Shown here in pieces: positions 9,360 through 18,018 of a stretch of DNA of 64,000 bases. The first letter of the stretch is position 1; each line of letters opens with the position of its first letter. Made by a program: the position numbers and the translations under genes. The DNA is from Pollutimonas harenae. GTDB lineage: Bacteria; Pseudomonadota; Gammaproteobacteria; Burkholderiales; Burkholderiaceae_B. The stretch covers positions 186,001 through 250,000 of the forward strand of contig NZ_SDQD01000002.1 of assembly GCF_004153685.1 (NCBI RefSeq). Direction: 5' to 3'. Below the pieces are notes generated by a model that saw only the letters and a list, made by a program, of their open reading frames with translations, was not told where the DNA came from and ran no database searches.

Positions 9360-9680
9360 ATGCCAGCCTATGCCGTCGGAATTATTAATGAAACACGATT
9401 GAGTGGCGCTATTCGCGACTATCTGGAGCACATCGACGCGACGCTTCAACCGTACTTAGGAAGATTCATTATTCATGGTGGGCCATATCTGCCGCTGGAG
9501 GGTGAACCAACGGGCGACTTGATTGTCATCGAATTTCCAAGCCTGGAGCTTGCTTCGAGCTGGTATGACTCACCGGACTACCGGGCGATTAAGCCGCTAA
9601 GAATGGAGAACAGCGTCGGTATAGTTTTTCTCGCCCCTGGTGTGCCACCAGCCCACCGCGCTATCGACATTCTTGTTTAA
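9360..9680 (+). CDS. DUF1330 family protein
   Basis: A 106-residue protein beginning MPAYAVGIINETRLSG. The start at 9360 is chosen because GGAG lies six bases upstream; an in-frame ATG at 9348 and a much longer open frame to 9072 lack support. The ferredoxin-like alpha/beta barrel pattern of DUF1330 is visible: RFIIHGGPYLPLEGEPTGDL, then IEFPSLELASSWYDSPDYR and a hydrophobic strand (VGIVFLAPG). DUF1330 proteins are small dimeric proteins of unknown activity, often beside catabolic enzymes. It is divergent from the SnoaL-like/regulator operon and shares the palindrome at 9249-9271. Confidence 0.85.
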   Translation: MPAYAVGIINETRLSGAIRDYLEHIDATLQPYLGRFIIHGGPYLPLEGEPTGDLIVIEFPSLELASSWYDSPDYRAIKPLRMENSVGIVFLAPGVPPAHRAIDILV

Positions 9681-9740
9681 AAGGTTCGCTTCGAGTCGAC
9701 TAGGGCTTTGGTCATTGACCATAGTCGAACCAAAGTGGAT

Positions 9741-10055
9741 CTATGCTGCAGTCGACAGCTGCTGTTGCAACCATGCCAGATAGTCTTGGATCACCGCTTC
9801 ATCTCTTTTGCAGTATGACCACTTCTGGTGCTTGCGAACGATGATGAATCCTGCCTGCTTCAGGATATCCAGATGCCTGCTTGTCGTCGGCTGCGATATA
9901 TTCATTGCCTCAGCGATCAAGGTCATGCAAACCCCGAATTCCTCGGGGTTTGCTGACCACTGATGTCCGAAGTGTTTCTTCGCATCGGCTAAATACCGCA
10001 AGATTGACATACGGACTTCGCTGGCCATCGCCTTAATTTGCATTGAACGTTTCAT
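9741..10055 (-). CDS. ArsR-family winged-helix transcriptional regulator
   Basis: A 104-residue protein with the winged helix-turn-helix typical of ArsR regulators: VRMSILRYLAD, then TLIAEAMNISQPTTSRHLDI as recognition helix and GFIIVRKHQKWSYCKRDEAV as wing. No canonical CxC metal site is present, so a metal-sensing role is not supported. It is divergent from the alpha/beta hydrolase, with a dyad (10065-10092) in the 48-base gap. A TATAAT on the minus strand ends seven bases before the ATG, so the mRNA may be nearly leaderless. Confidence 0.85.
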   Translation of the reverse strand: MKRSMQIKAMASEVRMSILRYLADAKKHFGHQWSANPEEFGVCMTLIAEAMNISQPTTSRHLDILKQAGFIIVRKHQKWSYCKRDEAVIQDYLAWLQQQLSTAA

Positions 10056-10064
10056 CCACCTATT

Positions 10065-10092
10065 ATATCGTCACTTAGCGAATTAACGATAT
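10065..10092. promoter_or_regulatory. Inverted repeat between ArsR regulator and hydrolase, candidate operator
   Basis: ATATCGT (10065-10071) and ACGATAT (10086-10092) form a perfect 7-bp inverted repeat separated by 14 AT-rich bases. On the minus strand a TATAAT (+ strand 10062-10067) overlaps the left arm. This fits a site where the ArsR-type protein could shut off both its own gene and the hydrolase. Confidence 0.42.
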
Positions 10093-10103
10093 GAGAGACG
10101 CTT

Positions 10104-10922
10104 GTGCTGAATTTACCGAATACGTTGATGATCGAAGGAAATGCTGTCAGATGGGGGAAATCCGGTGACGGGCCACCTCTCGTGGCCATTCATGGAACAC
10201 CATTTTCTTCACAGGTATGGCGCAGGATCGTGCCGCAGCTTGTCGATCGCAGAACCGTCTACTTCTTTGACTTAGTGGGCTATGGGCAATCCGAAATGCG
10301 AGAAGGTCAAGATGTGTCACTCGCCGTGCAAAACAAGGCGCTTTCGGCGTTGTTCAATGAGTGGGGCCTTGAACGCCCTGATGTTTTGGCGCATGATTTT
10401 GGCGGCGCTACCGCTTTGCGCGCCTACTACTTGGACGGGCTACGCTACGCCTCCCTGACGATATTTGACGCTGTTGCCCTGGCTCCTTGGGGATCGCCCT
10501 TAATCCAACACGTTCGCAAGCATGAGAACGCTTTTTCGGGGATGCCCGACTACATGCATCGCGCACTCCTGAAAGCGTATTTGCAGACGGCAGCGTGTAA
10601 CCCTCTCTCTGATGAAGCGCTCGATGTCTACAGCAGACCCTGGTTGGGCCTGATTGGCCAGCCAGCCTTTTATCGGCAGATTGCGCAGATGGATCAGAAG
10701 TACACAGATGAGCTTCAGGAAAGATATCGCGTTATGGACTGCCCGGTGAAGGTCTTGTGGGGGGAGAACGACAACTGGATTCCGTACGAGAACGGTGAAG
10801 CTTTGGCTTCTCTGATTTCGGACGGACCCTGTGTCCCAATTAGGAATGCAGGGCATCTTGTGCAAGAAGATCGCCCGGAAGCCATTGTGGCGGCCGTCCT
10901 GAAACAGCTCGCCAACACCTGA
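10104..10922 (+). CDS. Alpha/beta hydrolase with Asp nucleophile (haloalkane dehalogenase/epoxide hydrolase-like)
   Basis: A 272-residue protein starting at GTG, preceded by GAGAG. Residues 30-33 are HGTP, the oxyanion-hole motif shared by haloalkane dehalogenases and epoxide hydrolases. The nucleophile elbow is AHDFGG with Asp98 where serine hydrolases have Ser. The WGENDNWIP segment gives Asp223 as the likely acid and NAGHLVQED gives His251 as the base. An Asp-His-Asp triad uses an ester intermediate, so a dehalogenase, epoxide hydrolase or related C-X bond hydrolase is more likely than an esterase. The substrate cannot be told. It is probably controlled by the divergent ArsR-type regulator. 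Confidence 0.85.
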   Translation: MLNLPNTLMIEGNAVRWGKSGDGPPLVAIHGTPFSSQVWRRIVPQLVDRRTVYFFDLVGYGQSEMREGQDVSLAVQNKALSALFNEWGLERPDVLAHDFGGATALRAYYLDGLRYASLTIFDAVALAPWGSPLIQHVRKHENAFSGMPDYMHRALLKAYLQTAACNPLSDEALDVYSRPWLGLIGQPAFYRQIAQMDQKYTDELQERYRVMDCPVKVLWGENDNWIPYENGEALASLISDGPCVPIRNAGHLVQEDRPEAIVAAVLKQLANT

Positions 10923-10992
10923 CGGCAGTTCGTCAAGCAATGCTGGCTCGCTGCTATCAACAATCCCTTCAACTCCTTCTGGGGAAGTAAAT

Positions 10993-11277
10993 ATGTCGAA
11001 GAGTGATATTGAAGTTATCAAGGGAATGTATGAGTGCTTCAATGCGAGAGACATCGGCGGCGTACTTGCCGCGGTTGCCGACGACGTTGCCTGGGCCAAC
11101 GGCATGGACGGCGGTCACGTTCATGGGCATGAGGCTGTGCGCGACTACTGGACACGCCAACGGGCTGTCGTCAGCCCACCCGTTGAGCCGATAGCATTTC
11201 GAGCACGTCCTACACTAACGCCCGCAATACATTCTTCACCGCATCGATACGCGCAGCCACCTGCTGGCCTTGCTTGA
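10993..11277 (+). pseudogene. Truncated SnoaL-like protein at the edge of the accessory block
   Basis: The frame starts well (AAGTAA then ATGTCGAAGAGTG) and reads as a SnoaL-like protein for about 69 residues: MSKSDIEVIKGMYECFNARD, VAWANGMDGGHVHGHEAVRD, YWTRQRAVVSPPVEPIAFR. After about base 11203 the similarity stops and the frame continues as nonsense antisense to the mfd 3' end. The second half of the fold is missing, so the product is probably inactive. The break marks the right junction of the block, a few bases before the mfd stop at 11210. Confidence 0.7.
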
Positions 11278-14200
11278 TCTCCACCTTCAGCTTGTCTTGC
11301 CCGGCCAGCTTTACGTCGCGGCGCGTCTGGAGCAATTGAATAATACGTAAAGGATCCACATTGGGCTTGGCCGAGAACTGTATCAGTGCCTGGGCTTCGC
11401 TGGCGTCTATTTTATTGATGCCCAGCGGCTCCGCATGAAGCCGCAAACGGTGGGTAGCCAGCAGCGTCTGTGCCGCCTCAGGCAGCTTGCCGTAACGGTC
11501 GATCAGCTCTTCCTGGATATGAATCAAATCGTCTTCATGCTTGGCGTGCGACAGTTTTTTATACATGCCCAGGCGTGCGTGGACGTCCGGGCAATAGTCC
11601 GAAGGCAGCAGCGCCGAAGCATGCAGATTAACTTCACATAGCGCAGAGAAAGGGGAGTCCAGGTCGGGCTCTTCGCCCGATTTGAGAGCACGTACCGCAG
11701 CATTCAGCATGTCGGAATACATCGAGAACCCAATCTCGTGAATATTGCCCGACTGCGATTCGCCCAGCACTTCGCCCGTGCCGCGGATTTCCAGGTCATG
11801 CATGGCCAGGAAGAAGCCGGCGCCCAGTTCTTCCATGGCCTGGATGGCCTCCAGCCTTTTCTTGGCATTGGAAGTCATGGCGTCTTCGCCGGGCGTCATC
11901 AAATAGGCATAGGCCTGATGATGCGAACGTCCGACGCGTCCGCGCAATTGATGCAGCTGAGCCAGGCCCAGGCGATCGGCACGGTGGATCACGATGGTGT
12001 TGGCCGTAGGGACATCAATGCCGGTTTCAATGATGGTCGTGCACAGCAGAACGTTGTAGCGCTGCTGGTAGAAGCCCTTCATGACTTCCTCAAGCTCGCG
12101 TTCTGGCATTTGACCATGGGCTACGGCGATGCGCGCCTCGGGAACCAGTTCTTCAAGGCGGGCCCGCCGGTTGTGTATGGTGTCGACCTCATTGTGCAGG
12201 AAGTACACCTGCCCGCCGCGCTTGAGTTCGCGCAGCAAGGCTTCGCGTATGGTGCTGTTGTCTTCGCGGCGTACAAAGGTTTTGATGGCCAGCCGCTTTT
12301 GCGGTGCCGTGGCGATCACGGAAAAGTCGCGTATGCCTTCGAGCGACATGCCCAGCGTACGGGGTATGGGTGTGGCGGTCAGCGTCAGCACGTCCACCTC
12401 TGCGCGTAAGGCCTTCAGGGCTTCTTTTTGCCGGACACCAAATCGGTGCTCTTCGTCGATGATGACCAGGCCCAATTGTTTGAACTTCACTTCTTTCGAC
12501 AGGATTTTGTGAGTGCCGATAACGATATCTACCTGGCCCTCATTCAAGCCCTTGATGGCTGCCGCCACTTCTTTCGATGAGCGGAATCGCGACAGCTCGA
12601 CAACCTTGACTGGCCAATCGGCAAAGCGGTCGGCAAAGGTCTGTGCGTGTTGTTCGGCCAGCAGGGTGGTCGGGCATAGCAGGGCGACTTGCTTGCCATT
12701 CATGACAGCAAGAAAGGCGGCGCGCAAGGCGACTTCAGTCTTGCCAAAGCCCACATCGCCGCAAACCAGCCTGTCCATGGGGCGACCCGAGGTCATGTCT
12801 CCCATGACAGCCTCGATGGCGGCTGCCTGATCAGGCGTTTCCTCGAAGCCAAAGCCTTCTGTAAAGGCCTGATAGTCGTTAGGAGGTAGTTTGAAGCGGA
12901 AACCTTCGCGCGCTGCGCGCTGAGCATACAGGGCAAGCAGTTCGGCGGCGGCATCGCGCACCTGTTTGGCTGCCTTGCGGCGTGCCTTGTCCCATTGGCC
13001 CGACCCAAGTTGATGCAGCGGAGCGTGTTCAGGGTCGGCTCCGCTATAGCGCGCAATGACATGCAACTGCGCTACAGGTACATAGAGCGTGCTGCCGTTG
13101 GCGTATTCCAGGTGCAGGAATTCCATTTGGCCTTCGCCCAGATCCATTTCGATCAGGCCGCAATAGCGGCCTATGCCGTGCTGGGCATGGACGATCGGGT
13201 CGCCCTCGCGCAGTTCCGACAAGTCGCGCACCATGGCTTCGACATCGCTGCCATGTTCTTGTGTGCGTTTGCCACGCCGCAGCGTGCGCGCCTGGCTGGG
13301 GTACAGATCATTTTCCGTGATCAGCACCAGCGATAAGCCTGTGACGCTGAAACCACTGCTTAGTGGGGCAACAATCAGGGCAAAACGACATTGATTGTCT
13401 GAGTTCAGAAAATCCTGAAGTGTTTCGCTACCCGAGTCGGGAACGATGTCGAATTCAGCCAGCATTTGCAGCATGGTTTCACGCCGCCCGGCAGAGTCGG
13501 CACATAAAACAACACGCTGGCCGTTCTGACTCAATAACTTGCGCAGGCTGGCAAGAGGGTCTTCGGACCGTCGGGCGACCGCAACATTGGGCGCAGGCTG
13601 GAAATCAGGGTGCGATTTCTCAGTGCTCAGGACCAATCGTGCAAAGGCTTTTAGACGGGCGAACAGGTCTTCCTGATCAAGAAATAGCTGTTCGGGTGGC
13701 AGGACGGGACGCTCGCGATCACTTTTCAGGAATTGATAACGGCTGTGCGTATCTTGTGCGAAGCGCTGAATGGTTTGGTCAATGTCGCCCAGCGTAACAG
13801 TAAATGCTTGTTCGGGCAGATAGTCGAACAGCGTGGCGGTCTGGCTGAAAAACAGCGGCAAATAATATTCGATACCGGCAAAGGCAATGCCGTTGCCTAT
13901 GTCTTTATAAGGCAGTGCGCGCGACGGGTCGCCTTCAAATACCTCACGGAACCGCGCCCGGAACTGATTGCGCGCAGCTTCGTCCATCGGAAATTCGCGG
14001 CCGGGCAATAATTGCACGTCTTTGACCGGGTACAGACTGCGCTGGGTATCTATGTCGAAACTGCGTATGGACTCGATTTCATCGTCGAACAGGTCCAGCC
14101 GATAGGGCAAGGCCGAACCCATGGGAAACAGGTCTATCAGCCCGCCTCGTATACAGAATTCTCCTGGCGCGGTAACCTGTGTGACGTGGCTGTAGTTGGC

Positions 14201-14674
14201 CCGTGTCAGTTGCTTGCGCAAGCCGTCTTCATCCAGCTTGTCGCCCTGTCTGAACGCAAAGGTATAGGCGGCCAGGAATTCGGGTGGCGCCAGTCGATAC
14301 AATGCGGTGGTCACGGGTACAGTCAGTACATCGACCTGTTCCTGCATCAAAGCGTGCAAGGTGCGCAGACGTTCTGAAATCAGATCCTGGTGCGGCGAGA
14401 ATCCGTCATAGGGCAAGGTTTCCCAATCGGGTAGTTGTCGCACGCGCAAGTCGGGCGCAAACAGTAATACCTCGTCGGCCAGACGCTGGGCGGCCAACGG
14501 GTCGGCGCAAAGTGCCACGACTGTCTTACCGGATGCGCGCGCCAGGTCGGCCAGCCACCATGCGTCGCCCGAGCCGGGAGGCAAGGCCTGCACATGCCTG
14601 TGCCCAGGTTTCAAGGCGGCCAGTACGGCTTTGGTTGTGGGAATTGTCAATGAAGGAGCTGTTTCTGTATTCAT
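11210..14674 (-). CDS. mfd: Transcription-repair coupling factor
   Basis: A large helicase-like ATPase of 1154 residues from the chosen start; it displaces RNA polymerase stalled at DNA lesions and recruits UvrA. The N-terminal UvrB-like region, the central polymerase-interaction domain (DPIVHAQHGIGRYCGLIEMD) and the translocase are visible. Walker A is GDVGFGKT, motif II is DEEHRFG, and the helicase C-terminal part has IIETGIDVPTANTIVIHRAD and QLRGRVGRS. The start at 14674 is preferred over 14686 because GGTGGG precedes it and the upstream ATG lies inside a candidate -10 box. Divergent from ispD. Confidence 0.96.
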   Translation of the reverse strand: MNTETAPSLTIPTTKAVLAALKPGHRHVQALPPGSGDAWWLADLARASGKTVVALCADPLAAQRLADEVLLFAPDLRVRQLPDWETLPYDGFSPHQDLISERLRTLHALMQEQVDVLTVPVTTALYRLAPPEFLAAYTFAFRQGDKLDEDGLRKQLTRANYSHVTQVTAPGEFCIRGGLIDLFPMGSALPYRLDLFDDEIESIRSFDIDTQRSLYPVKDVQLLPGREFPMDEAARNQFRARFREVFEGDPSRALPYKDIGNGIAFAGIEYYLPLFFSQTATLFDYLPEQAFTVTLGDIDQTIQRFAQDTHSRYQFLKSDRERPVLPPEQLFLDQEDLFARLKAFARLVLSTEKSHPDFQPAPNVAVARRSEDPLASLRKLLSQNGQRVVLCADSAGRRETMLQMLAEFDIVPDSGSETLQDFLNSDNQCRFALIVAPLSSGFSVTGLSLVLITENDLYPSQARTLRRGKRTQEHGSDVEAMVRDLSELREGDPIVHAQHGIGRYCGLIEMDLGEGQMEFLHLEYANGSTLYVPVAQLHVIARYSGADPEHAPLHQLGSGQWDKARRKAAKQVRDAAAELLALYAQRAAREGFRFKLPPNDYQAFTEGFGFEETPDQAAAIEAVMGDMTSGRPMDRLVCGDVGFGKTEVALRAAFLAVMNGKQVALLCPTTLLAEQHAQTFADRFADWPVKVVELSRFRSSKEVAAAIKGLNEGQVDIVIGTHKILSKEVKFKQLGLVIIDEEHRFGVRQKEALKALRAEVDVLTLTATPIPRTLGMSLEGIRDFSVIATAPQKRLAIKTFVRREDNSTIREALLRELKRGGQVYFLHNEVDTIHNRRARLEELVPEARIAVAHGQMPERELEEVMKGFYQQRYNVLLCTTIIETGIDVPTANTIVIHRADRLGLAQLHQLRGRVGRSHHQAYAYLMTPGEDAMTSNAKKRLEAIQAMEELGAGFFLAMHDLEIRGTGEVLGESQSGNIHEIGFSMYSDMLNAAVRALKSGEEPDLDSPFSALCEVNLHASALLPSDYCPDVHARLGMYKKLSHAKHEDDLIHIQEELIDRYGKLPEAAQTLLATHRLRLHAEPLGINKIDASEAQALIQFSAKPNVDPLRIIQLLQTRRDVKLAGQDKLKVEIKQGQQVAARIDAVKNVLRALV

Positions 14675-14684
14675 GTAGCCCACC

Positions 14685-14711
14685 ATTATAAAATGCCTTT
14701 CCTTATGTCAA
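14685..14711 (-). promoter_or_regulatory. Consensus-like promoter for mfd overlapping the ispD start
   Basis: Read on the minus strand, a perfect TTGACA (+ strand 14706-14711) and a perfect TATAAT (14685-14690) are separated by 15 bases, a short but possible spacer. Transcription would begin only a few bases before the mfd ATG at 14674. The -35 box overlaps the possible ispD ATG at 14705. Confidence 0.45.
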
Positions 14712-15481
14712 GAAAATTGATTGCTATCGTCCCGGCCGCTGGTATTGGCGCGCGTGCCCAAACAGGGCCTGCGGCGGCAGATCACGACCGCGGCCGCTTG
14801 CTGGCGGCCCAGTCCATTCCCAAGCAATATCGTTTGCTCAAGGGCGAACCCATGCTGCGCTGGGCTGTCAAAGCTCTGCTGGCTGATGAGCGTATTGCAC
14901 AGGTCAGGGTGGCTGTGGCAACGCAGGACACCTGGGTAGAGCAGGCGCTGGCAGGTTTGCCACGCACGGTGTGGCGCCCTTGTGGCGGGCCCAGCCGTGC
15001 GGCGACCGTGCTGGCGGCGCTGCAAGAGGCTGGCCTGGGCGATGACGATTGGGTGCTGGTGCACGATGCGGCACGGCCAGGGCTGCCGGCTGGCGCCCTG
15101 AAGCGCCTGATAGACGTATGCCTGCAGCGTCGGGCAGGCGGCCTGCTGGCACAGCCTGTGGCCGATACCGTCAAGCTGGCTGGAGTCGTGGGGCTGGACG
15201 ATGACGGCCCGGAAGGAGGCGTTCGCGAAATGCCGGCACTGGTCGGGGTTGAAAAATCAGTTCCTCGCGAGCGCCTGTGGCTGGCCCAGACGCCTCAGAT
15301 GTTTCCAGCGGGCCGTTTGGTAGAAGCCTTGCTGGCTGCTCATGCCTCGGTGGATCAGTTCACCGATGAGGCCTCGGCAGTCGAGGCCGCGGGCTATACG
15401 CCTTTGCTGATACCCGGATCCGTGCGCAACTTCAAGGTCACTTGGCCCGAAGATTTCGAATTGATGGAAAAGTGGCTTTAA
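14693..15481 (+). CDS. ispD: 2-C-methyl-D-erythritol 4-phosphate cytidylyltransferase
   Basis: IspD transfers CMP from CTP to methylerythritol phosphate in the non-mevalonate isoprenoid pathway. The 262-residue frame begins [20 protein letters not shown]; an ATG at 14705 (MSRK) is an alternative start. Nucleotidyltransferase marks are [29 protein letters not shown] and [14 protein letters not shown] short extra segment (about residues 23-40) lies between the glycine loop and the PKQY motif. ispF follows 19 bases downstream. Confidence 0.95.
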   Translation: MPFLMSRKLIAIVPAAGIGARAQTGPAAADHDRGRLLAAQSIPKQYRLLKGEPMLRWAVKALLADERIAQVRVAVATQDTWVEQALAGLPRTVWRPCGGPSRAATVLAALQEAGLGDDDWVLVHDAARPGLPAGALKRLIDVCLQRRAGGLLAQPVADTVKLAGVVGLDDDGPEGGVREMPALVGVEKSVPRERLWLAQTPQMFPAGRLVEALLAAHASVDQFTDEASAVEAAGYTPLLIPGSVRNFKVTWPEDFELMEKWL

Positions 15482-15500
15482 GCACAAAACAGGAGAGGTA

Positions 15501-15983
15501 ATGAGTTTTTCCTTACGGGTAGGGCAAGGGTTCGATGTGCATGCGCTGGTTCAGGGGCGTCCGCTAATCATAGGCGGTGTGACGATTCCGCATACACATG
15601 GCCTGCAGGGGCATTCGGATGCCGACGTTCTGCTGCATGCGATTACCGATGCCATACTGGGCGGAGCCGGCCTGGGCGATATCGGGCGCCATTTTCCTGA
15701 CACGGATCCGGCCTATAAGGGGGCCGACAGTCGGGTGTTGCTGCGGGCTGCTTACGATAAGGTGACGCAGGCCGGCTGGAAAATCATCAATATAGACGCC
15801 ACCCTGCATGCACAAGCGCCCAAAATGGGGCCGCATGTGGCTGCGATGGCCGCCAATATCTCCCAAGATCTGGCCATCACGCCGCAAGATGTGAATATCA
15901 AGGCCAAAACCAATGAAGGCTTGGGCTATCTTGGTCGGCAAGAGGGCATTGCCGCAAACGTCGTGGTGTTGCTGACGGCATAA
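15501..15983 (+). CDS. ispF: 2-C-methyl-D-erythritol 2,4-cyclodiphosphate synthase
   Basis: A 160-residue trimeric metalloenzyme that cyclises CDP-methylerythritol 2-phosphate with loss of CMP. The metal motif GFDVHAL, the [20 protein letters not shown] segment, [10 protein letters not shown] and [13 protein letters not shown] are all present, and the C-terminus carries [17 protein letters not shown] strong AGGAGAGG lies just before the ATG. Normal length; operon with ispD. Confidence 0.97.
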   Translation: MSFSLRVGQGFDVHALVQGRPLIIGGVTIPHTHGLQGHSDADVLLHAITDAILGGAGLGDIGRHFPDTDPAYKGADSRVLLRAAYDKVTQAGWKIINIDATLHAQAPKMGPHVAAMAANISQDLAITPQDVNIKAKTNEGLGYLGRQEGIAANVVVLLTA

Positions 15984-16010
15984 AGGCGCCGGTAGGGCGC
16001 TGCTGCTTGC

Positions 16011-16559
16011 CTACAGCGTGTCGCCACCCACCGAGCGGTTGCAGGCGCATAGTTCTTCGGTTTGAATGCCGTCAAGCACGCGCAGTACTTCTTCGGGGTT
16101 GCGTCCTACGCTCTGATTGTTGACCGACACATGCTGGATGATGTTGTCGGGGTCGACGATAAAGGTTGCACGCAAGGCTACGCCTTCCAGTTTTTCTCGT
16201 ATGCCTAGTTGATCAATCAGGGAACCTGCGGTGTCACCAAACTGATAATGACCCAGCTTGCTCAGCTCGGCATGCTCGCGACGCCAGGCCAGCTTGACGT
16301 ATTCATTGTCGATCGATCCGCCCATCAGGACGGCATCGCGGTCTTCGAAGTCTTGCGTCAGGTTGTTGAAGCCGACAATTTCGGTAGGGCATACGAAAGA
16401 AAAGTCTTTGGGGTAGAAATAGATGACTTTCCATTTGCCGGGAAATGAGCTTTCGGTAATGTCTTCGAAAGCTGAAACGCCGTTTTCCTCGTGCAGATTG
16501 AAGCCAGGTTTGACGCCCGTTACTTTGAATGGGTCGAGCTTATCGCCTACTGTTTTCAT
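16011..16559 (-). CDS. Peroxiredoxin, AhpC/TSA type (2-Cys)
   Basis: A 182-residue thiol peroxidase. The peroxidatic Cys57 lies in YPKDFSFVCPTE, with a Ser (not Thr) in the PxxxT/SxxC motif. The C-terminal resolving region is ELCACN (Cys171 and Cys173). The GSIDNEYVKLAWRREH and RATFIVDPDNIIQHVSVNN segments are family marks. The partner reductase (AhpD or AhpF) is not in the window. The gene begins 21 bases after the end of the sensor-kinase gene on the same strand, so it may belong to the same transcript. Confidence 0.93.
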   Translation of the reverse strand: MKTVGDKLDPFKVTGVKPGFNLHEENGVSAFEDITESSFPGKWKVIYFYPKDFSFVCPTEIVGFNNLTQDFEDRDAVLMGGSIDNEYVKLAWRREHAELSKLGHYQFGDTAGSLIDQLGIREKLEGVALRATFIVDPDNIIQHVSVNNQSVGRNPEEVLRVLDGIQTEELCACNRSVGGDTL

Positions 16560-16580
16560 ACAGAACTCCGTATTGACGCA

Positions 16581-17984
16581 CTACGCTTTGGATCCGGGGC
16601 GGCCTGAGCTTGCTTCTTTGCTGCGCACTTTAGGTAGTTCTATGCGCGCAATCAGGCCGCCCGATGGTTGTGAAATAAGTTCAAGCGTACCATCTACCTG
16701 GCCCAAAAGGCGCTCGACGATGGCCAGCCCCAACCCGGCTCCGCTTACACCAGTGCGTGCAGATTCTCCGCGTGAAAACGGACGCAGTAGCCGTTGGATA
16801 TCGGTAGGCGCTATGCCTGTTCCCTTGTCCTGGACTTCAATGGCGACAATACTGCCTTCCTGCCTGGCGACAAGCTGTATGTGCGCGCGGTCATCAGCTG
16901 GAGTGCGGCCGTAACGCCGAGCATTTTCGATGAGGTTGCTCACGATGCGTTTCAGGTCGTGAGCATTGATTCGTGCATAGAGATGGGAAGCGATGTTGGC
17001 CTGGAGCTCGTCTCCGAGTGATTCGGTATGGCTGCGTTCGCGCTCGAATACGTCTTGCAGTACCGAGGACACATTGATGCCCTGCTCGGGCGCAGCGGCG
17101 GCGGGCCTGGCGTACTCCATGAGCTGGCCAATGCTGTGGTCGATTTGGCCCAGATCTTCGTCTATGGCCAGGCGGGTTTCGTCGCTGACGTCGCTCAGTT
17201 CGATCTCCAGGCGCATGCGTGCCAAAGGTGTACGCAAGTCGTGTGAAATTCCGGCAAGCATGATTTCGCGATCGGCTTCGGTTTGCCGTATGTCGCGCGC
17301 CATCCGATTAAAGGCGATGTTCATGTCGCGAATTTCGGCAGGTCCTTTTTCAGGTAGCGGAGAAGGAGTTTCACCCCGTGCCAACTGCTGGGCAACCTTG
17401 GCCAATTGCGCCAGCGGGCGGTTGACAAAGCGGGCGCTGACCGCTGCGCCGATCAGGGCAAGCAGAAGCGCGGTGGCGCCCCAGCCAAACCATTCGACGC
17501 CGGAGGTCAGCCCCAACTGTTCGCGATCGAAAACCAGCCAGTAGTGGTCATTGTTGATGTCGAAGCTGACCCATATGCCAGGTGTGTTGTTGACCGTCCA
17601 CATGACGCGCGTTTCAGACCCCAGGCGCTGCTTGATTTCAGCAGCGACGTGATTCCAGTAATTGGAATCGGGTAGCGGCTCAAGGGTGTCGGTGGGCTCC
17701 AGAGGCTGTACCCGCAGACTTTCTTTGGTAGCCAGGTCCAGCAGCAGGGCGGGGCGCACGCTGGTTGGCGCGTATATGAGTGCACTACGGGTAATGCTGA
17801 CCGCCGTAGTGACACGTTGGGCCATCTGGGTCGCGCGCGGCCCTTCCTCCATGCTGAAGAACACCTGCAGCCACGCGACCAGGCTCACCAGCATCAGACC
17901 TGCAAGTAGCAGGAAAGAGCGGGTGAACAGGCCTAAGCGGAACCGCGATTTGATCTTGGTTCTGGGGTTTTGCGGTAACGGCAT
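16581..17984 (-). CDS. risS: Sensor histidine kinase, EnvZ/RisS type
   Basis: A 467-residue inner-membrane kinase. A first helix (about residues 22-44), a periplasmic domain (45-162) and a second helix (about 163-185) are followed by HAMP (about 185-240). The H-box is GISHDLRTPLARM with His248, the N-box NLIENARRYG, and the G boxes DKGTGI and GAGLGLAIV. It would phosphorylate the adjacent response regulator. The pair resembles Bordetella RisS/RisA; risS is broken in B. pertussis (established knowledge) but intact here. It begins 34 bases after the regulator gene. Confidence 0.9.
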   Translation of the reverse strand: MPLPQNPRTKIKSRFRLGLFTRSFLLLAGLMLVSLVAWLQVFFSMEEGPRATQMAQRVTTAVSITRSALIYAPTSVRPALLLDLATKESLRVQPLEPTDTLEPLPDSNYWNHVAAEIKQRLGSETRVMWTVNNTPGIWVSFDINNDHYWLVFDREQLGLTSGVEWFGWGATALLLALIGAAVSARFVNRPLAQLAKVAQQLARGETPSPLPEKGPAEIRDMNIAFNRMARDIRQTEADREIMLAGISHDLRTPLARMRLEIELSDVSDETRLAIDEDLGQIDHSIGQLMEYARPAAAAPEQGINVSSVLQDVFERERSHTESLGDELQANIASHLYARINAHDLKRIVSNLIENARRYGRTPADDRAHIQLVARQEGSIVAIEVQDKGTGIAPTDIQRLLRPFSRGESARTGVSGAGLGLAIVERLLGQVDGTLELISQPSGGLIARIELPKVRSKEASSGRPGSKA

Positions 17985-18018
17985 GAATGAACGCTTGCTG
18001 ATCTACACTCGCAAGCGA

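Larger units (their letters stand above)
7877..11209. other. Accessory gene block between serB and mfd
   Basis: The whole interval between two housekeeping genes is filled with six small genes of kinds that vary between strains: two regulators, two SnoaL-like proteins (one truncated), a DUF1330 protein and an alpha/beta hydrolase. It ends inside the truncated SnoaL-like gene, only a few bases before the mfd stop codon. No integrase, transposase, tRNA or convincing flanking direct repeat is present, so the way it arrived is unknown. From memory, serB and mfd face each other closely in related Alcaligenaceae; this was not checked here. Confidence 0.55.
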
